A stretch of 64,000 bases of DNA from NCBI RefSeq assembly GCF_007997135.1, contig NZ_VORU01000004.1:186001-250000 (forward strand), in the 5' to 3' direction. The first letter of the stretch is position 1, and each line of letters starts with the position of its first letter. Below, one piece after another: positions 16,444 through 25,198 of this stretch. The stretch comes from Aequorivita lipolytica. GTDB lineage: Bacteria > Bacteroidota > Bacteroidia > Flavobacteriales > Flavobacteriaceae. The notes beneath the pieces were generated by a model. It searched no databases. It had not been told where the DNA came from and was given only the letters and a program-made list of their open reading frames with translations. Both the position numbers and the translations under genes were made by a program.

Positions 16444-16457
16444 TTTGAGCGCTCAAA
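16444..16457. promoter_or_regulatory. Perfect palindrome upstream of the LETM1-related gene
   Basis: TTTGAGCGCTCAAA is a perfect 14-bp palindrome, 20 nt before the minus-strand start at 16423 and about 114 nt before the plus-strand DUF4331 gene. It is GC-rich at its centre within an AT-rich gap, as expected of a dimer-binding operator. No regulator can be assigned. Confidence 0.4.
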
Positions 16458-16570
16458 GTTAATTTTTTTCGCATTAACTAAAGATTAACGATTTGGAAAA
16501 ACCATAAGCATACATTAAGCGTAAGTATAAGCGAACAAGTAAAAATAAATAATATAAACCAACAAAAAAG

Positions 16571-17257
16571 ATGAAAAAATCAAAACTTTTTACAGTAATC
16601 GGTGGAATGGGCGTAGCCGTACTATCGATATTTTTAATTTCCGCGGATCATATTGATGCGCCGTCAGTGGCCGGAACCAATGCGGATATAACCGACTTTT
16701 ATGCCTTTCAGGGTGAGAACAGCGGAAATTTAGTTTTTGCCGCAAATGTACAAGGTCTTTTGGTTCCCGGACAACCTACTGAACAAGCTAAATTTGACGA
16801 AACAATATTAATTGAAATCAATATTGATAATAATAATGATCTTAAAGAAGATTTGGTCATTCAAGCAATTAGACGTGGTGATTCTATGTATTTCTTTGGT
16901 CCAACTGCCCCAGCAACGCAAGGTCTGGAAAGCACTATTGCAACTTCAACAAGAAGAAGTGTGAAAATTTCTACAAAAGATGATTTGCAAATAGGTGAAA
17001 AAGATGGAATGAAGTTTTTCGCCGGACCGCGCGAAGATCCTTTTTTCTTTGATTTTAACAAGTATAATGAAGTACTTGCTGGTAACGCTACCAGTTTTGA
17101 CAATCCGGGCGAAGATACCTTTGCAGGTTCTAACGTTTTGAGCGTTGTGATTGAGGTTCCTAAATCTATGCTTCCCGGTGGAGTAGTGGGTGTAAATCCA
17201 TTTGCTCCCAATACGCCAATCTACAATGTTTGGGTAGAAACTAAGAGAAAACAATAA
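16571..17257 (+). CDS. Exported DUF4331 protein
   Basis: This is a 228-residue protein with a signal peptide (MKKSKLFTVIGGMGVAVLSIFLISA). The mature N-terminus SADHIDAPSVAGTNADITDFYAF is the diagnostic opening of DUF4331. In that family it is a conserved surface patch of His/Asp residues that could bind a metal. Further family segments follow: FFAGPREDPFFFDF and the closing PIYNVWVETKRK. DUF4331 proteins are exported and their role is not settled. In many bacteria they lie near ECF sigma/anti-sigma genes, and such a pair lies 3 kb downstream here. The next gene appears to be a functionally linked second component. Confidence 0.88.
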   Translation: MKKSKLFTVIGGMGVAVLSIFLISADHIDAPSVAGTNADITDFYAFQGENSGNLVFAANVQGLLVPGQPTEQAKFDETILIEINIDNNNDLKEDLVIQAIRRGDSMYFFGPTAPATQGLESTIATSTRRSVKISTKDDLQIGEKDGMKFFAGPREDPFFFDFNKYNEVLAGNATSFDNPGEDTFAGSNVLSVVIEVPKSMLPGGVVGVNPFAPNTPIYNVWVETKRKQ

Positions 17258-17284
17258 AAATTGCTAACTATAAAACTTAAAAAG

Positions 17285-17920
17285 ATGAAAAAATTAAAAT
17301 ATATAACCTTTCTTGTTGCTATGTCAACATCATTATTATTCGTACAATGTAAAGATGACGACGATAATGTAATAATTCAAGAAACTTGTACTGACGGCAT
17401 TATGAACGGGGAAGAAACAGGAGTAGATTGCGGTGGAACTGTTTGTGAGCCTTGCGGCCAAGCACTAGATTTCAGCGGAAATTATATTCAGGAAGACCAA
17501 ATGGGCCGTCCGGGTATAAATACCGTTTTTGGAACCGAAGGTTTTAAGGATGCCTTTAACGTAACTGTTCCTTCTGCAATGCAAGCTGCTTTTCAGATGA
17601 AATTTCAAGATAAATTACTTGCATTAAATCCTGGATATACAACAAATGCACTTCCCGGTGGTGGATTAGATGCTGCTACATTCACAACAGTACTTTCCAA
17701 CGATGTGCTATGGGTAGCAAAAACAGGTATCACAACTTACTTTAACGGTACCGAAATATTGACAGGTAGAACCTTAAGCGATGATGTAATAGATGTATCA
17801 TTATTATTGATTTTTGGAGGACCAATGGGTGATGAAAATCCTGGTTTGACCAGTGATGGCGTGCCAGCAAATGATGCTACTTTTTCTAGTAGCTTTCCAT
17901 ACTTGGCAGGACCGTTTTAA
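17285..17920 (+). CDS. DUF4331-associated lipoprotein
   Basis: This is a 211-residue protein starting at the ATG at 17285, which gives a clean lipoprotein signal (lipobox FVQC followed by KDDDDN). An upstream in-frame TTG adds only basic residues. A Cys-rich motif CTDGIMNGEETGVDCGG, then CEPC, follows near residue 42. It is a short disulphide module frequent in flavobacterial surface proteins. The remainder (MGRPGINTVFGTEGFKDAFN, then VAKTGITTYFNG and LSDDVIDVSLLLIFGG) matches the C-terminal half of full-length DUF4331 proteins. The pair may therefore represent a DUF4331 family member split into two polypeptides. Confidence 0.75.
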   Translation: MKKLKYITFLVAMSTSLLFVQCKDDDDNVIIQETCTDGIMNGEETGVDCGGTVCEPCGQALDFSGNYIQEDQMGRPGINTVFGTEGFKDAFNVTVPSAMQAAFQMKFQDKLLALNPGYTTNALPGGGLDAATFTTVLSNDVLWVAKTGITTYFNGTEILTGRTLSDDVIDVSLLLIFGGPMGDENPGLTSDGVPANDATFSSSFPYLAGPF

Positions 17921-17940
17921 TAAACCTAATTTAATATCAG

Positions 17941-17969
17941 AAAAGAGAACCGTCTGTGTTCTCTTTTTT
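17941..17969 (+). terminator. Intrinsic terminator
   Basis: A perfect 10-bp stem, AAAAGAGAAC / GTTCTCTTTT, with a 7-nt loop (CGTCTGT) continues into TT. It lies 20 nt after the DUF4331-associated gene and should end the transcript of the two-gene operon. Confidence 0.8.
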
Positions 17970-18019
17970 GGTTTAAACAAATTTCTAAAAACCGCTACTA
18001 ACTCAAAAAACAATAATTT

Positions 18020-19297
18020 ATGAAAAATATCATCACAATAGTTGCTGTATTGGCTCTTCTTGGATGTCAGGAGAAAACTGAGAAAATTACCGATAGCAAA
18101 GACTACAATCAATATTTAATCACTACCAATACTCCTTCAAAAGATGCTATTGAAAAAGATATGCAATTTTGGCAGGAACGTTTCAATAATGATTCTACGC
18201 ATTTGATGGAAATGAGCCGCTTATCTGGAGTACATGCTTCGCTTTTTGGAAGTACTGGCGATATTTCAGAATTGAAAACTTCTGAAACGTTTATAAAAAA
18301 ATCACACGACATTGCAGCTAGAAATAAAGATAGCTATTTGCGCAGTCTGGCGCATAATTATATTTCACAACATCGCTTTAAGGAAGCTCAGGTTTTGCTG
18401 GACAGCGCATACGCTTATCCAGACAACCGCAAAGAAACCGAAATGATGCTTTTTGATGTTGCGATGGAATTGGGTGAATACAATCGGGCCGACGCACTTT
18501 TAGGAAAAATAAAAGATACCAAAGATTTCAATTATTTAATCCGCTTGGCAAAGTGGAGCGATCACAATGGCAACCTAGATGCTGCTATTAAATATTTGGA
18601 GCGGGCCAAGCAAATTGCCGAGGAGCGTGACAATAGGAGTCTGAAGTTATGGATTTACAGCAACATCGGTGATTTTTACGGGCACGCTGGCCGTCTTAAG
18701 GATTCCTATAACAGTTATTTAAAAACCTTGGAAATAGAGCCAGACAACCATTATGCGAAAAAGCAGATCGCTTGGATGGTTTATTCCTTTGAAAAAAATA
18801 CAGAGGAGGCAAACCGAATTTTGGACTCGGTAATGGTAAACCACAAAGCGCCAGATTATCATCTCCTTAAAGCTGAAATGGCTGAATACAATGGTAATTC
18901 TTCGGAAGCAAAAAAACAGAATGATATGTTTCTAAAAGCCACTGAAAATATAAGTTATGGTGGAATGTACAATACGTATTTAATTAGCCTATATGCTGAA
19001 ACCAAACCTGAAGAAGCATTGAAGCTAGCTTCAAAAGAAATAACCAATCGCGCCACTCCAGAAACCTATCAATTACTGGCCTATGCCCAGTTAAAAGCAG
19101 GCGATAAAGAAACTGCTCTAAAGACGATTGAGGATTATGTAGTTGGTAAAACCTCAGAACCGAAAGCACTTTTTCACTCAGCTTTAATCTATAAAGCAAA
19201 CGGAATGGAAGATAAGGTAGCTGCCTTGAAAGAAGAATTGATGGGCGCTAGCTACGAATTAGGCCTGGTAAAAGCAAAAGAAATTGAAAAATTATAG
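18020..19297 (+). CDS. TPR-repeat lipoprotein
   Basis: This is a 425-residue protein with a lipoprotein signal (MKNIITIVAVLALLGC). From residue about 85 on there are six or more tetratricopeptide-like helix pairs. Examples are HRFKEAQVLLDSAYAYPDN, NLDAAIKYLERAKQIAEER, RLKDSYNSYLKTLEIEPDN and AGDKETALKTIEDYVVGK. It would be a lipid-anchored scaffold in the periplasm. It follows the DUF4331 pair after a terminator and is probably transcribed separately. No enzymatic motif is present. A related function with the DUF4331 proteins is possible from proximity only. Confidence 0.8.
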   Translation: MKNIITIVAVLALLGCQEKTEKITDSKDYNQYLITTNTPSKDAIEKDMQFWQERFNNDSTHLMEMSRLSGVHASLFGSTGDISELKTSETFIKKSHDIAARNKDSYLRSLAHNYISQHRFKEAQVLLDSAYAYPDNRKETEMMLFDVAMELGEYNRADALLGKIKDTKDFNYLIRLAKWSDHNGNLDAAIKYLERAKQIAEERDNRSLKLWIYSNIGDFYGHAGRLKDSYNSYLKTLEIEPDNHYAKKQIAWMVYSFEKNTEEANRILDSVMVNHKAPDYHLLKAEMAEYNGNSSEAKKQNDMFLKATENISYGGMYNTYLISLYAETKPEEALKLASKEITNRATPETYQLLAYAQLKAGDKETALKTIEDYVVGKTSEPKALFHSALIYKANGMEDKVAALKEELMGASYELGLVKAKEIEKL

Positions 19298-19302
19298 TTT
19301 TT

Positions 19303-19325
19303 AGAAAACCAAGTTTAGGTTTTCT
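19303..19325 (+). terminator. Weak stem-loop after the TPR lipoprotein gene
   Basis: AGAAAACC (19303-19310) pairs with GGTTTTCT (19318-19325) across a 7-nt loop, directly after the stop at 19297. The stem is AT-rich and would be weak alone. A stronger hairpin follows at 19422. Confidence 0.45.
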
Positions 19326-19421
19326 ACGTAAATATAGATGAGGTTGGTTATCTATCAAGAGATTGGTAGATTTTACAAAGCCGGTTAATCCCGGTTTTTC
19401 AGAGTTTTTTTGTTAGTTAAG

Positions 19422-19450
19422 GCGTCCGTCATTTTTGACGGGCGCTTTTT
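19422..19450 (+). terminator. Intrinsic terminator
   Basis: GCGTCCGTC / GACGGGCGC forms a 9-bp GC-rich stem with one G-U pair and a 6-nt loop, followed by TTTTT. It is oriented to stop plus-strand transcripts coming from the TPR lipoprotein gene. Confidence 0.75.
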
Positions 19451-19524
19451 GTATTATATAGGACAACCCCCAATGTTCTAGTTTTTGGAGCATTCAGCTA
19501 TATTGCGAAGTAACTTCTACTGAT

Positions 19525-19558
19525 AAAAAAAACCTGTACAATCAAGTACAGGTTTTTT
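19525..19558. terminator. Bidirectional terminator between convergent genes
   Basis: AACCTGTAC / GTACAGGTT is a perfect 9-bp stem with loop AATCAA, flanked by an A-run on the left and a T-run on the right. It can therefore terminate both the plus-strand TPR lipoprotein transcript and the minus-strand sigma/anti-sigma operon that ends at 19579. Confidence 0.85.
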
Positions 19559-19578
19559 GTTCACTATAATTTTTTGTT

Positions 19579-20373
19579 TTAAATGGTTATCATTCCTAAA
19601 GTATATAGTTGCGATAGTGTTGGTGCCTCGCTTCCACCTTCAGGCTCCAGAGTGATCCCGAAAGCCTCTGGATCTGGAAAGTTCACGAACTTGTATATAC
19701 CTTCACCCATTTCGTTTTCAGCAGAAATTAAACCTACGCTAGTGGGTGTGAGTGGATCCATTTTTAAAGACCATACTTGGTATACTTTGCCACGCGGTGG
19801 TGCGGGGAGTCCTTTTGTGTCTATATAAGCTACGTTGTCCTTTTTATTGAGATATACTTTTGCGAAAGCTTCAGGAGCTACAGCTTGGTTACCAGGTAGG
19901 GTATAAGCTTGGTAATCTTTTGACCTTAAAACTTCAAGTACTTCGGTATTTTCAGCTAACTGGCTTTCAACTTTTACTTTTTCTTCGCGCAGTACAGTAT
20001 TTTCAGTAGTGGTTACTTGAATAGATTCATTTAAATCGTTAGTCTGTTTCAACATCCACATAATACCACCCATAAAGAGAATAGCTGCGGCCCAACCAAT
20101 TATTGCTGGCAAGTTGAGCGATCGCACCTTAGTATCTTCACTAGTATTTATATTTCTGATGGCATTTAAAATTGCCGTCCAGCTCATTGCTTGAACTGGT
20201 GGGGCAACCGTTTCAGCTAAGTGCAGTAACGATTCTTCAATAAGCTCTACTTCGCGCCTCACTTCTGGAAACGTTTGGATGGCTTCTTGTACTTCTAATG
20301 CTTCATCTTCGGGCAATGCGCCACAGACGTACATTTCTAATTTTCCTGATGCTATTAGTTCTTCGGGGTTCAT
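19579..20373 (-). CDS. Anti-sigma factor (RskA/anti-sigma-K type)
   Basis: This is a 264-residue single-pass membrane protein. The cytoplasmic N-terminus (about 85 residues, MYVCGALPEDEALEVQEAI motif) would bind the sigma factor. A membrane helix lies near residues 92-112 (IIGWAAAILFMGGIMWML), followed by a short coiled coil (about 115-155). The periplasmic C-terminal RskA domain carries the conserved LPAPPRGKVYQVWSLK and a late FGITLEPEGGSEAPT. It would sequester the ECF sigma factor encoded 6 nt upstream until its periplasmic domain is triggered. In RskA systems release involves regulated proteolysis, which is inferred here. Confidence 0.9.
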   Translation of the reverse strand: MNPEELIASGKLEMYVCGALPEDEALEVQEAIQTFPEVRREVELIEESLLHLAETVAPPVQAMSWTAILNAIRNINTSEDTKVRSLNLPAIIGWAAAILFMGGIMWMLKQTNDLNESIQVTTTENTVLREEKVKVESQLAENTEVLEVLRSKDYQAYTLPGNQAVAPEAFAKVYLNKKDNVAYIDTKGLPAPPRGKVYQVWSLKMDPLTPTSVGLISAENEMGEGIYKFVNFPDPEAFGITLEPEGGSEAPTLSQLYTLGMITI

Positions 20374-20379
20374 AATTTT

Positions 20380-20913
20380 TTATCCTAAGACCATTACCCG
20401 TAATTCATTTATACAGGTACGGCTTCTTGTTTTTATTGTTCCTAATGGTATTTCCAATGTTTTTGATGCTTCTGCCTGTGTGTAACCCTTAAAATATAGA
20501 AGGTCTATTATTTTAATACAAGCAGGTTTGAGCGCGTCAACAAACTTTTTTATGCCAATGGCATTGGTCTTTCTGTTTAAACTATCTGAGGATGATAATA
20601 TATCTACGAAGTTTGTGGTACTTAGGTTTTTTCTGGAGTTTTTAAAAGCTTTAGATCGTGTTTCATCAATGGCAGCGTTGCGGGCAATGTTTAAAAGCCA
20701 CGTAAAGAATCTACCTTTATTTACAGAATAGGAACTTGCATTGTTCCAAACTTTTATAAAAACATCCTGTAAGAGTTCTTCTGCGGTTTTTTCATCTAAA
20801 ACGATACTATAAATTATACCATAAATAGCTTCGCTATACATTGTATATAAGCGGGAGAAAGCTTTTTCGTTCCCGTTCTGCATCTCTATAATGAGATCAT
20901 TGGGTTGTTCCAT
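20380..20913 (-). CDS. RNA polymerase ECF sigma factor (SigK-like)
   Basis: This is a 177-residue sigma factor. Region 2 is at AFSRLYTMYSEAIYGIIYS, then LLQDVFIKVWNNASSY and FFTWLLNIARNAAIDETRS. Region 4 is at KIIDLLYFKGYTQAEASKTLEIPLGTIKTRSRTC. Its direct partner is the RskA-type anti-sigma factor that follows, and together they form a two-gene operon. The nearest plausible targets are the DUF4331 genes and the M36 protease, but I cannot identify a shared promoter motif by eye. Confidence 0.92.
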   Translation of the reverse strand: MEQPNDLIIEMQNGNEKAFSRLYTMYSEAIYGIIYSIVLDEKTAEELLQDVFIKVWNNASSYSVNKGRFFTWLLNIARNAAIDETRSKAFKNSRKNLSTTNFVDILSSSDSLNRKTNAIGIKKFVDALKPACIKIIDLLYFKGYTQAEASKTLEIPLGTIKTRSRTCINELRVMVLG

Positions 20914-21126
20914 AGAGCTGTTAGTTTTTTGGAAGTAAATGTAAGGAAATTATTAGTTTAGTTGTGAAACGAAAATATTGAGATAGGATTAATATTTATT
21001 TAAGCTCTGTAAGTATGTTAAATTTTGATTCAAATTTAAGAAAAAGTTGTGAAAATATTATTTTTTGATAGCTTTACAAAAACTTAACCGACTTAAAACT
21101 ATTATTAATCTAAATAAATCAAACAA

Positions 21127-24100
21127 ATGAAAAAAGTTACCCGGAGTTTATTCCTGGCCCTGTTATGTGTTTTTTCCAGCACATTGTTTGCGCAAAACTT
21201 TTCAGAAGGAATCAACCAGCAGTTGAGTCATTTTGTAGAGCAAAATGAATTATTACCACAAGATGTGCAATGGCAAGTTACGAGTGAAACCGTTAGTACA
21301 ATTAGCGGAGTTCATCACGTTTATTACAGACAATTATTAAATGATATTGAAATCTACGGAACTGAATCAAGCATTCACTTCTTGAACAATGGGAATGTAA
21401 TTTCCAAAGACAGTAAATTCATAAAAAATACTGTTCAAAAGTTAAAAGGTTCAAGTTCACCAGCGCTTACGGCAGCACAAGCTGTTCAGGCGGCGGCAGC
21501 ACAATTGGGCTATTCTGTAAATGGGTCACTATCAATCATAGAGGGTGCCCGTGGAGTTGACAGAAAAACATTATTGGGTAACGGTGGAATCTCACTAAGC
21601 CCCATTCCTGCGCGATTGATTTACGCTATTACTGAAAGTAATGATTTGGTTCTAACTTGGGACATTTCAATACAGGAAAAAAGTCAGCAAGATTGGTGGA
21701 GCTTAAGAGTTGATGCAACTTCAGGAGAAATTGTAAACAAAGTAAACTGGATGGTAAGTTGTGCTATGCATCACGACCATAGTAATGATGTGAAAGAGTT
21801 GAACTTCAACTCTAATTTATATGACATCCCAAATTACAACGCACTTGTTGAAGAAGCTGGTGGTTGTGTAGAATGCTATGAGGTATTTGCATTGCCGCTT
21901 GAAAGTCCATACTATGGCGCTCGTACAATTGTAATCGACCCCGCAGATGCCACGGCCTCTCCCTTTGGATGGCACGATACTAACGGCGCTGCTGGCGCAG
22001 AGTTTACAGTTACTCGTGGTAACAACGCAAACGCTTATGAGGATGGAAATAACCCAGGTTATCAACCAGATGCCGGTTCTAACTTAGATTTTGTTGGTTA
22101 TCCTTTCAGTCAAATTTATACAAACGGAAATCAATACGAAGACGCCGCGATTACAAACCTTTTTTATATGAATAACGTTTTTCATGATATCATGTATCAA
22201 TATGGTTTTGATGAAGCGGGCGGTAATTTTCAAGAAAATAACTACGGAAACGGTGGTGCTGGTAGTGATTCTGTAGATGCTGAGGCACAAGATGGTTCAG
22301 GAACTTGCAATGCAAACTTTGGAACTCCACCAGATGGTGGTAATCCAAGAATGCAAATGTACATCTGTAACGACAAAGATGGCGATTTTGATAACTTAGT
22401 GATAATACATGAATATGGTCACGGTATTTCAAACCGCCTTACTGGTGGCCCTGCACAAGCAGGATGCTTGGGGAATCAAGAACAGATGGGTGAAGGATGG
22501 AGTGACTTTTACGGGGTTTTGCTAACTATTGAGCCAGGTGATTTGGGAACAGACCCTAGAGCGGTTGGAACTTATCTTTTTGGTCAAGGCCAAGGTGGTG
22601 GAGGTATTCGTGATTATCCATATAGTACAGATATGGGTGTGAATCCACAAACTTATGATTTCATAAAAACAGCTGCTGTGCCCCACGGTGTAGGTTCTGT
22701 TTGGTCACAAATGCTTTGGGAAGTGACTTGGTCTCTAATAGACGCACACGGTTTTGATGCTGATGTTTATAGTTTCACAGGAGATGTAAACCAAGATGCT
22801 GGAAATATCCAAGCATTGGCACTGGTTACCGAAGGAATGAAACTTCAGCCTTGTAGCCCAGGATTTGTTGATGGTAGAGATGCAATTTTAGCTGCTGATC
22901 AAGCTATTTACGGTGGTGCAAATGAGTGCTTGATTTGGGATGCATTTGCAAAAAGAGGGTTAGGCTTTAGTGCTAGTCAAGGATCTTCAAACAGTAGAGG
23001 TGACGGAACACAAGCATTCGACACTCCTTCGCAAACAGCTACTTTATCTGTTTTGGAAGAAGTATGTGCTTCTTCTGAAGTTCTTACAGATTTAAGTGGT
23101 GGAACTCCAAGCGGAGGTACCTACAGTGGGCCTGGTGTTACCGATAATGGTAATGGATCTACATTTACATTCGATCCCGCCGCAGCTGGTATAGGTGTTC
23201 ACACAGTTACTTATGATGTGCCATCTGGACCTTGTTCTATAGCTTCAACTGCATCAGATACTATTGAAGTATTAGCAGTTCCTAATGGACCAACTACTAC
23301 AGGAGTATTAGATTTCTGTGTTGGTGGACCAGTAACTGTAACAGCTACTCTAAACGATCCTAGCAACATAATAAGATGGTTTGACGCTCCAACAGGAGGT
23401 AATTTCCTTTTTGAAGGAACTTCATATACGTTTACACCCACTGGAACGATTGATGTTTATGCACAGGAAAGTGCTCCTGGGCCATTATCACAACTGGTTG
23501 TTTCAGAAATAAATTTAGAAACACCCGATAGATTAGAAATTCAGAATGTGGGAGTAGCTACAGATTATACTGGCTATAAAGTTGCGGTAAGTGATACTCC
23601 TTATGCGAATATAAATACGGTTAACTCAATAGTTAAAACATTGGGCAATATGACCGCAAACTCCGTTATGGATTGGAATGATGATGGTGGTTCTGGATTT
23701 TGGGGAAATAACTTGTTCTGGGATAATGCCGGATCAGGATGGATTTTAATAATCGACCCAACTGGAAACGTAGTTGACTCTGTATTTTGGAATTATACGG
23801 CTTCAGAAATAGCTGGATTCAATGTTACTATAAGTGGTTTCAATATTACAGCTTCAGATCTTGATTGGACAGGAATCGGCGCTTCATTAACAAATGAATG
23901 TAGTTCAGGTTCTTTCAGGAGAGTTGGAGATACCGACGCTGCTGCAGATTGGTCTGGAACATGCGAAACTGCAGATTTTGGCACACCAAATAGCGATATT
24001 AACTTGGGTACTCCTGGCTGTGCCGGTGAGCGTACGTTGACGGAAGTTATCGCAGAAACTGAAGACCCTGTAATTACTTGTCCAGCTAATGTTTTTGTTC

Positions 24101-24570
24101 AAGTGCCATTAGGACAGCAATACACATTGCCAGACTATACAGGCGATGCATCAGCAACTGATAACTGTCCAGATCCTGCAATTACTCAAAATCCGGCTGT
24201 AGGAACCATGGTAGGCCCTGGTGTTACAACTATGACTATGACTGCAACTGACGGTGCAGGCAATGACGACACCTGTACGTTTACTGTAACTGTTGAAGAG
24301 GTTTTAGGTATTGGCGATAATGAATTTTACAACAACATTTTATTATATCCAAACCCAACAACTGGAATGCTTACGTTGTTAAATAAAACTACAGTGCAGC
24401 TTAATAGTGCTGTTGTAACAGATGTAAAAGGTAGAGTTATTAAAACAATTGACTTAACAGGAGCAGGAATTGAAACCAATTTCTCATTGGAAAGTCTTGC
24501 AACAGGAATGTATTTTGTAAAAATTAATGCAGAAGACACAAGTATTGTAAAACGCATTGTGAAGCAATAA
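21127..24570 (+). CDS. M36 (fungalysin-type) zinc metalloprotease exported by T9SS
   Basis: This is an 1147-residue protein. In order it has a signal peptide to FAQ (residue about 23), an FTP-like propeptide (about 30-200) and an M36 catalytic domain. The zinc motif is HEYGH at 428-432 followed by ISNRLTGGP, and the third ligand lies in EGWSDFYG about 30 residues on. A region with repeated Gly/Thr-rich beta modules follows, then a lamin-tail-like domain (VVSEINLETPDRLEIQN) and a HYR domain (ITCPANVFVQV, then ATDGAGNDDTCTF). The last 75 residues are a type A T9SS sorting tail (LYPNPTTGMLTL, MYFVKINAEDTS, KRIVKQ). It would be a surface or secreted protease processing extracellular protein. It is monocistronic. 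Confidence 0.93.
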   Translation: MKKVTRSLFLALLCVFSSTLFAQNFSEGINQQLSHFVEQNELLPQDVQWQVTSETVSTISGVHHVYYRQLLNDIEIYGTESSIHFLNNGNVISKDSKFIKNTVQKLKGSSSPALTAAQAVQAAAAQLGYSVNGSLSIIEGARGVDRKTLLGNGGISLSPIPARLIYAITESNDLVLTWDISIQEKSQQDWWSLRVDATSGEIVNKVNWMVSCAMHHDHSNDVKELNFNSNLYDIPNYNALVEEAGGCVECYEVFALPLESPYYGARTIVIDPADATASPFGWHDTNGAAGAEFTVTRGNNANAYEDGNNPGYQPDAGSNLDFVGYPFSQIYTNGNQYEDAAITNLFYMNNVFHDIMYQYGFDEAGGNFQENNYGNGGAGSDSVDAEAQDGSGTCNANFGTPPDGGNPRMQMYICNDKDGDFDNLVIIHEYGHGISNRLTGGPAQAGCLGNQEQMGEGWSDFYGVLLTIEPGDLGTDPRAVGTYLFGQGQGGGGIRDYPYSTDMGVNPQTYDFIKTAAVPHGVGSVWSQMLWEVTWSLIDAHGFDADVYSFTGDVNQDAGNIQALALVTEGMKLQPCSPGFVDGRDAILAADQAIYGGANECLIWDAFAKRGLGFSASQGSSNSRGDGTQAFDTPSQTATLSVLEEVCASSEVLTDLSGGTPSGGTYSGPGVTDNGNGSTFTFDPAAAGIGVHTVTYDVPSGPCSIASTASDTIEVLAVPNGPTTTGVLDFCVGGPVTVTATLNDPSNIIRWFDAPTGGNFLFEGTSYTFTPTGTIDVYAQESAPGPLSQLVVSEINLETPDRLEIQNVGVATDYTGYKVAVSDTPYANINTVNSIVKTLGNMTANSVMDWNDDGGSGFWGNNLFWDNAGSGWILIIDPTGNVVDSVFWNYTASEIAGFNVTISGFNITASDLDWTGIGASLTNECSSGSFRRVGDTDAAADWSGTCETADFGTPNSDINLGTPGCAGERTLTEVIAETEDPVITCPANVFVQVPLGQQYTLPDYTGDASATDNCPDPAITQNPAVGTMVGPGVTTMTMTATDGAGNDDTCTFTVTVEEVLGIGDNEFYNNILLYPNPTTGMLTLLNKTTVQLNSAVVTDVKGRVIKTIDLTGAGIETNFSLESLATGMYFVKINAEDTSIVKRIVKQ

Positions 24571-24594
24571 ATCTTGAAACTTAAATTTTGAAAG

Positions 24595-24626
24595 ACCCGC
24601 GTCAATTTATTTGGCGCGGGTTTTTT
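24595..24626 (+). terminator. Intrinsic terminator
   Basis: ACCCGCG (24595-24601) pairs with CGCGGGT (24615-24621). The stem extends inward by four more pairs (TCAA with TTGG, one G-U) and is followed by a T-run. It lies 24 nt after the M36 protease stop. Confidence 0.85.
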
Positions 24627-24655
24627 CATAGCATCCTTTTCAATAACTTTGACAG

Positions 24656-25198
24656 ATGAAAAAAATTTTATTCTTTGCGGGAAGCAACAGCAGCAAATCT
24701 ATTAACCACAAACTTGTGAGCTTTGCAGCTTCTCAAATTGCTGGCCACACTGTTGAGGTTATTAAATTAACAGATTACCAACTTCCAATGTATGGGGAAG
24801 ATATTGAAAAAGAAAAAAGCTACTCCGTTGATTTAAGAATGCTTAATAATAAAATAAAAGAAGCTGATGCACTAGTTATTTCCGTAAACGAGCACAATGG
24901 AATGGTTTCAGCATATTTCAAAAACACCATTGATTGGTTATCCAGGTTAGACCGTAATTTTCTCGAAGGAAAAAAAGTATTATTGATGAGCACTTCAAAC
25001 GGAAAACGTGGCGCTGCCTCTGCTTTGGAATATACTAAAAGCGTTCTTCCCAGATTCGGTGCTACCATAGTTGAAAGTTTCAGTTTCCCTTCTTATTCAG
25101 AGAACTTTTCCGAAGAAACCAATTCAATCTCAAATGAGGTTCTGCTTATGGGATTCACAGATGTTATTCAAAACTTTGTGCACCAACTTGAACAATAA
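24656..25198 (+). CDS. NADPH-dependent FMN reductase-like protein
   Basis: This 180-residue flavodoxin-fold protein has the FMN phosphate-binding loop FFAGSNSSKSINHKLV at the N-terminus and VISVNEHNGMVSAYFKNTIDWLSR near residue 80, the pattern of NAD(P)H-dependent FMN reductases. In those proteins P-E-Y-N contacts the flavin, and here the loop reads NEHNG. It would reduce flavins or quinone-like acceptors using NAD(P)H. The stop overlaps the ATG of the pabB-like gene by one base, so the two are co-translated, although no metabolic link is obvious. Confidence 0.85.
   Translation: MKKILFFAGSNSSKSINHKLVSFAASQIAGHTVEVIKLTDYQLPMYGEDIEKEKSYSVDLRMLNNKIKEADALVISVNEHNGMVSAYFKNTIDWLSRLDRNFLEGKKVLLMSTSNGKRGAASALEYTKSVLPRFGATIVESFSFPSYSENFSEETNSISNEVLLMGFTDVIQNFVHQLEQ

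Noticed and set aside
19381-19400. CCGG...CCGG hairpin as a terminator
   Set aside because: The 4-bp stem is too short to be convincing next to the two better terminators at 19422 and 19525.
21127-24570. Several secreted-protease fragments (broken gene)
   Set aside because: The frame is continuous from signal peptide to T9SS tail. The extra open frames on the other strand are shadows.
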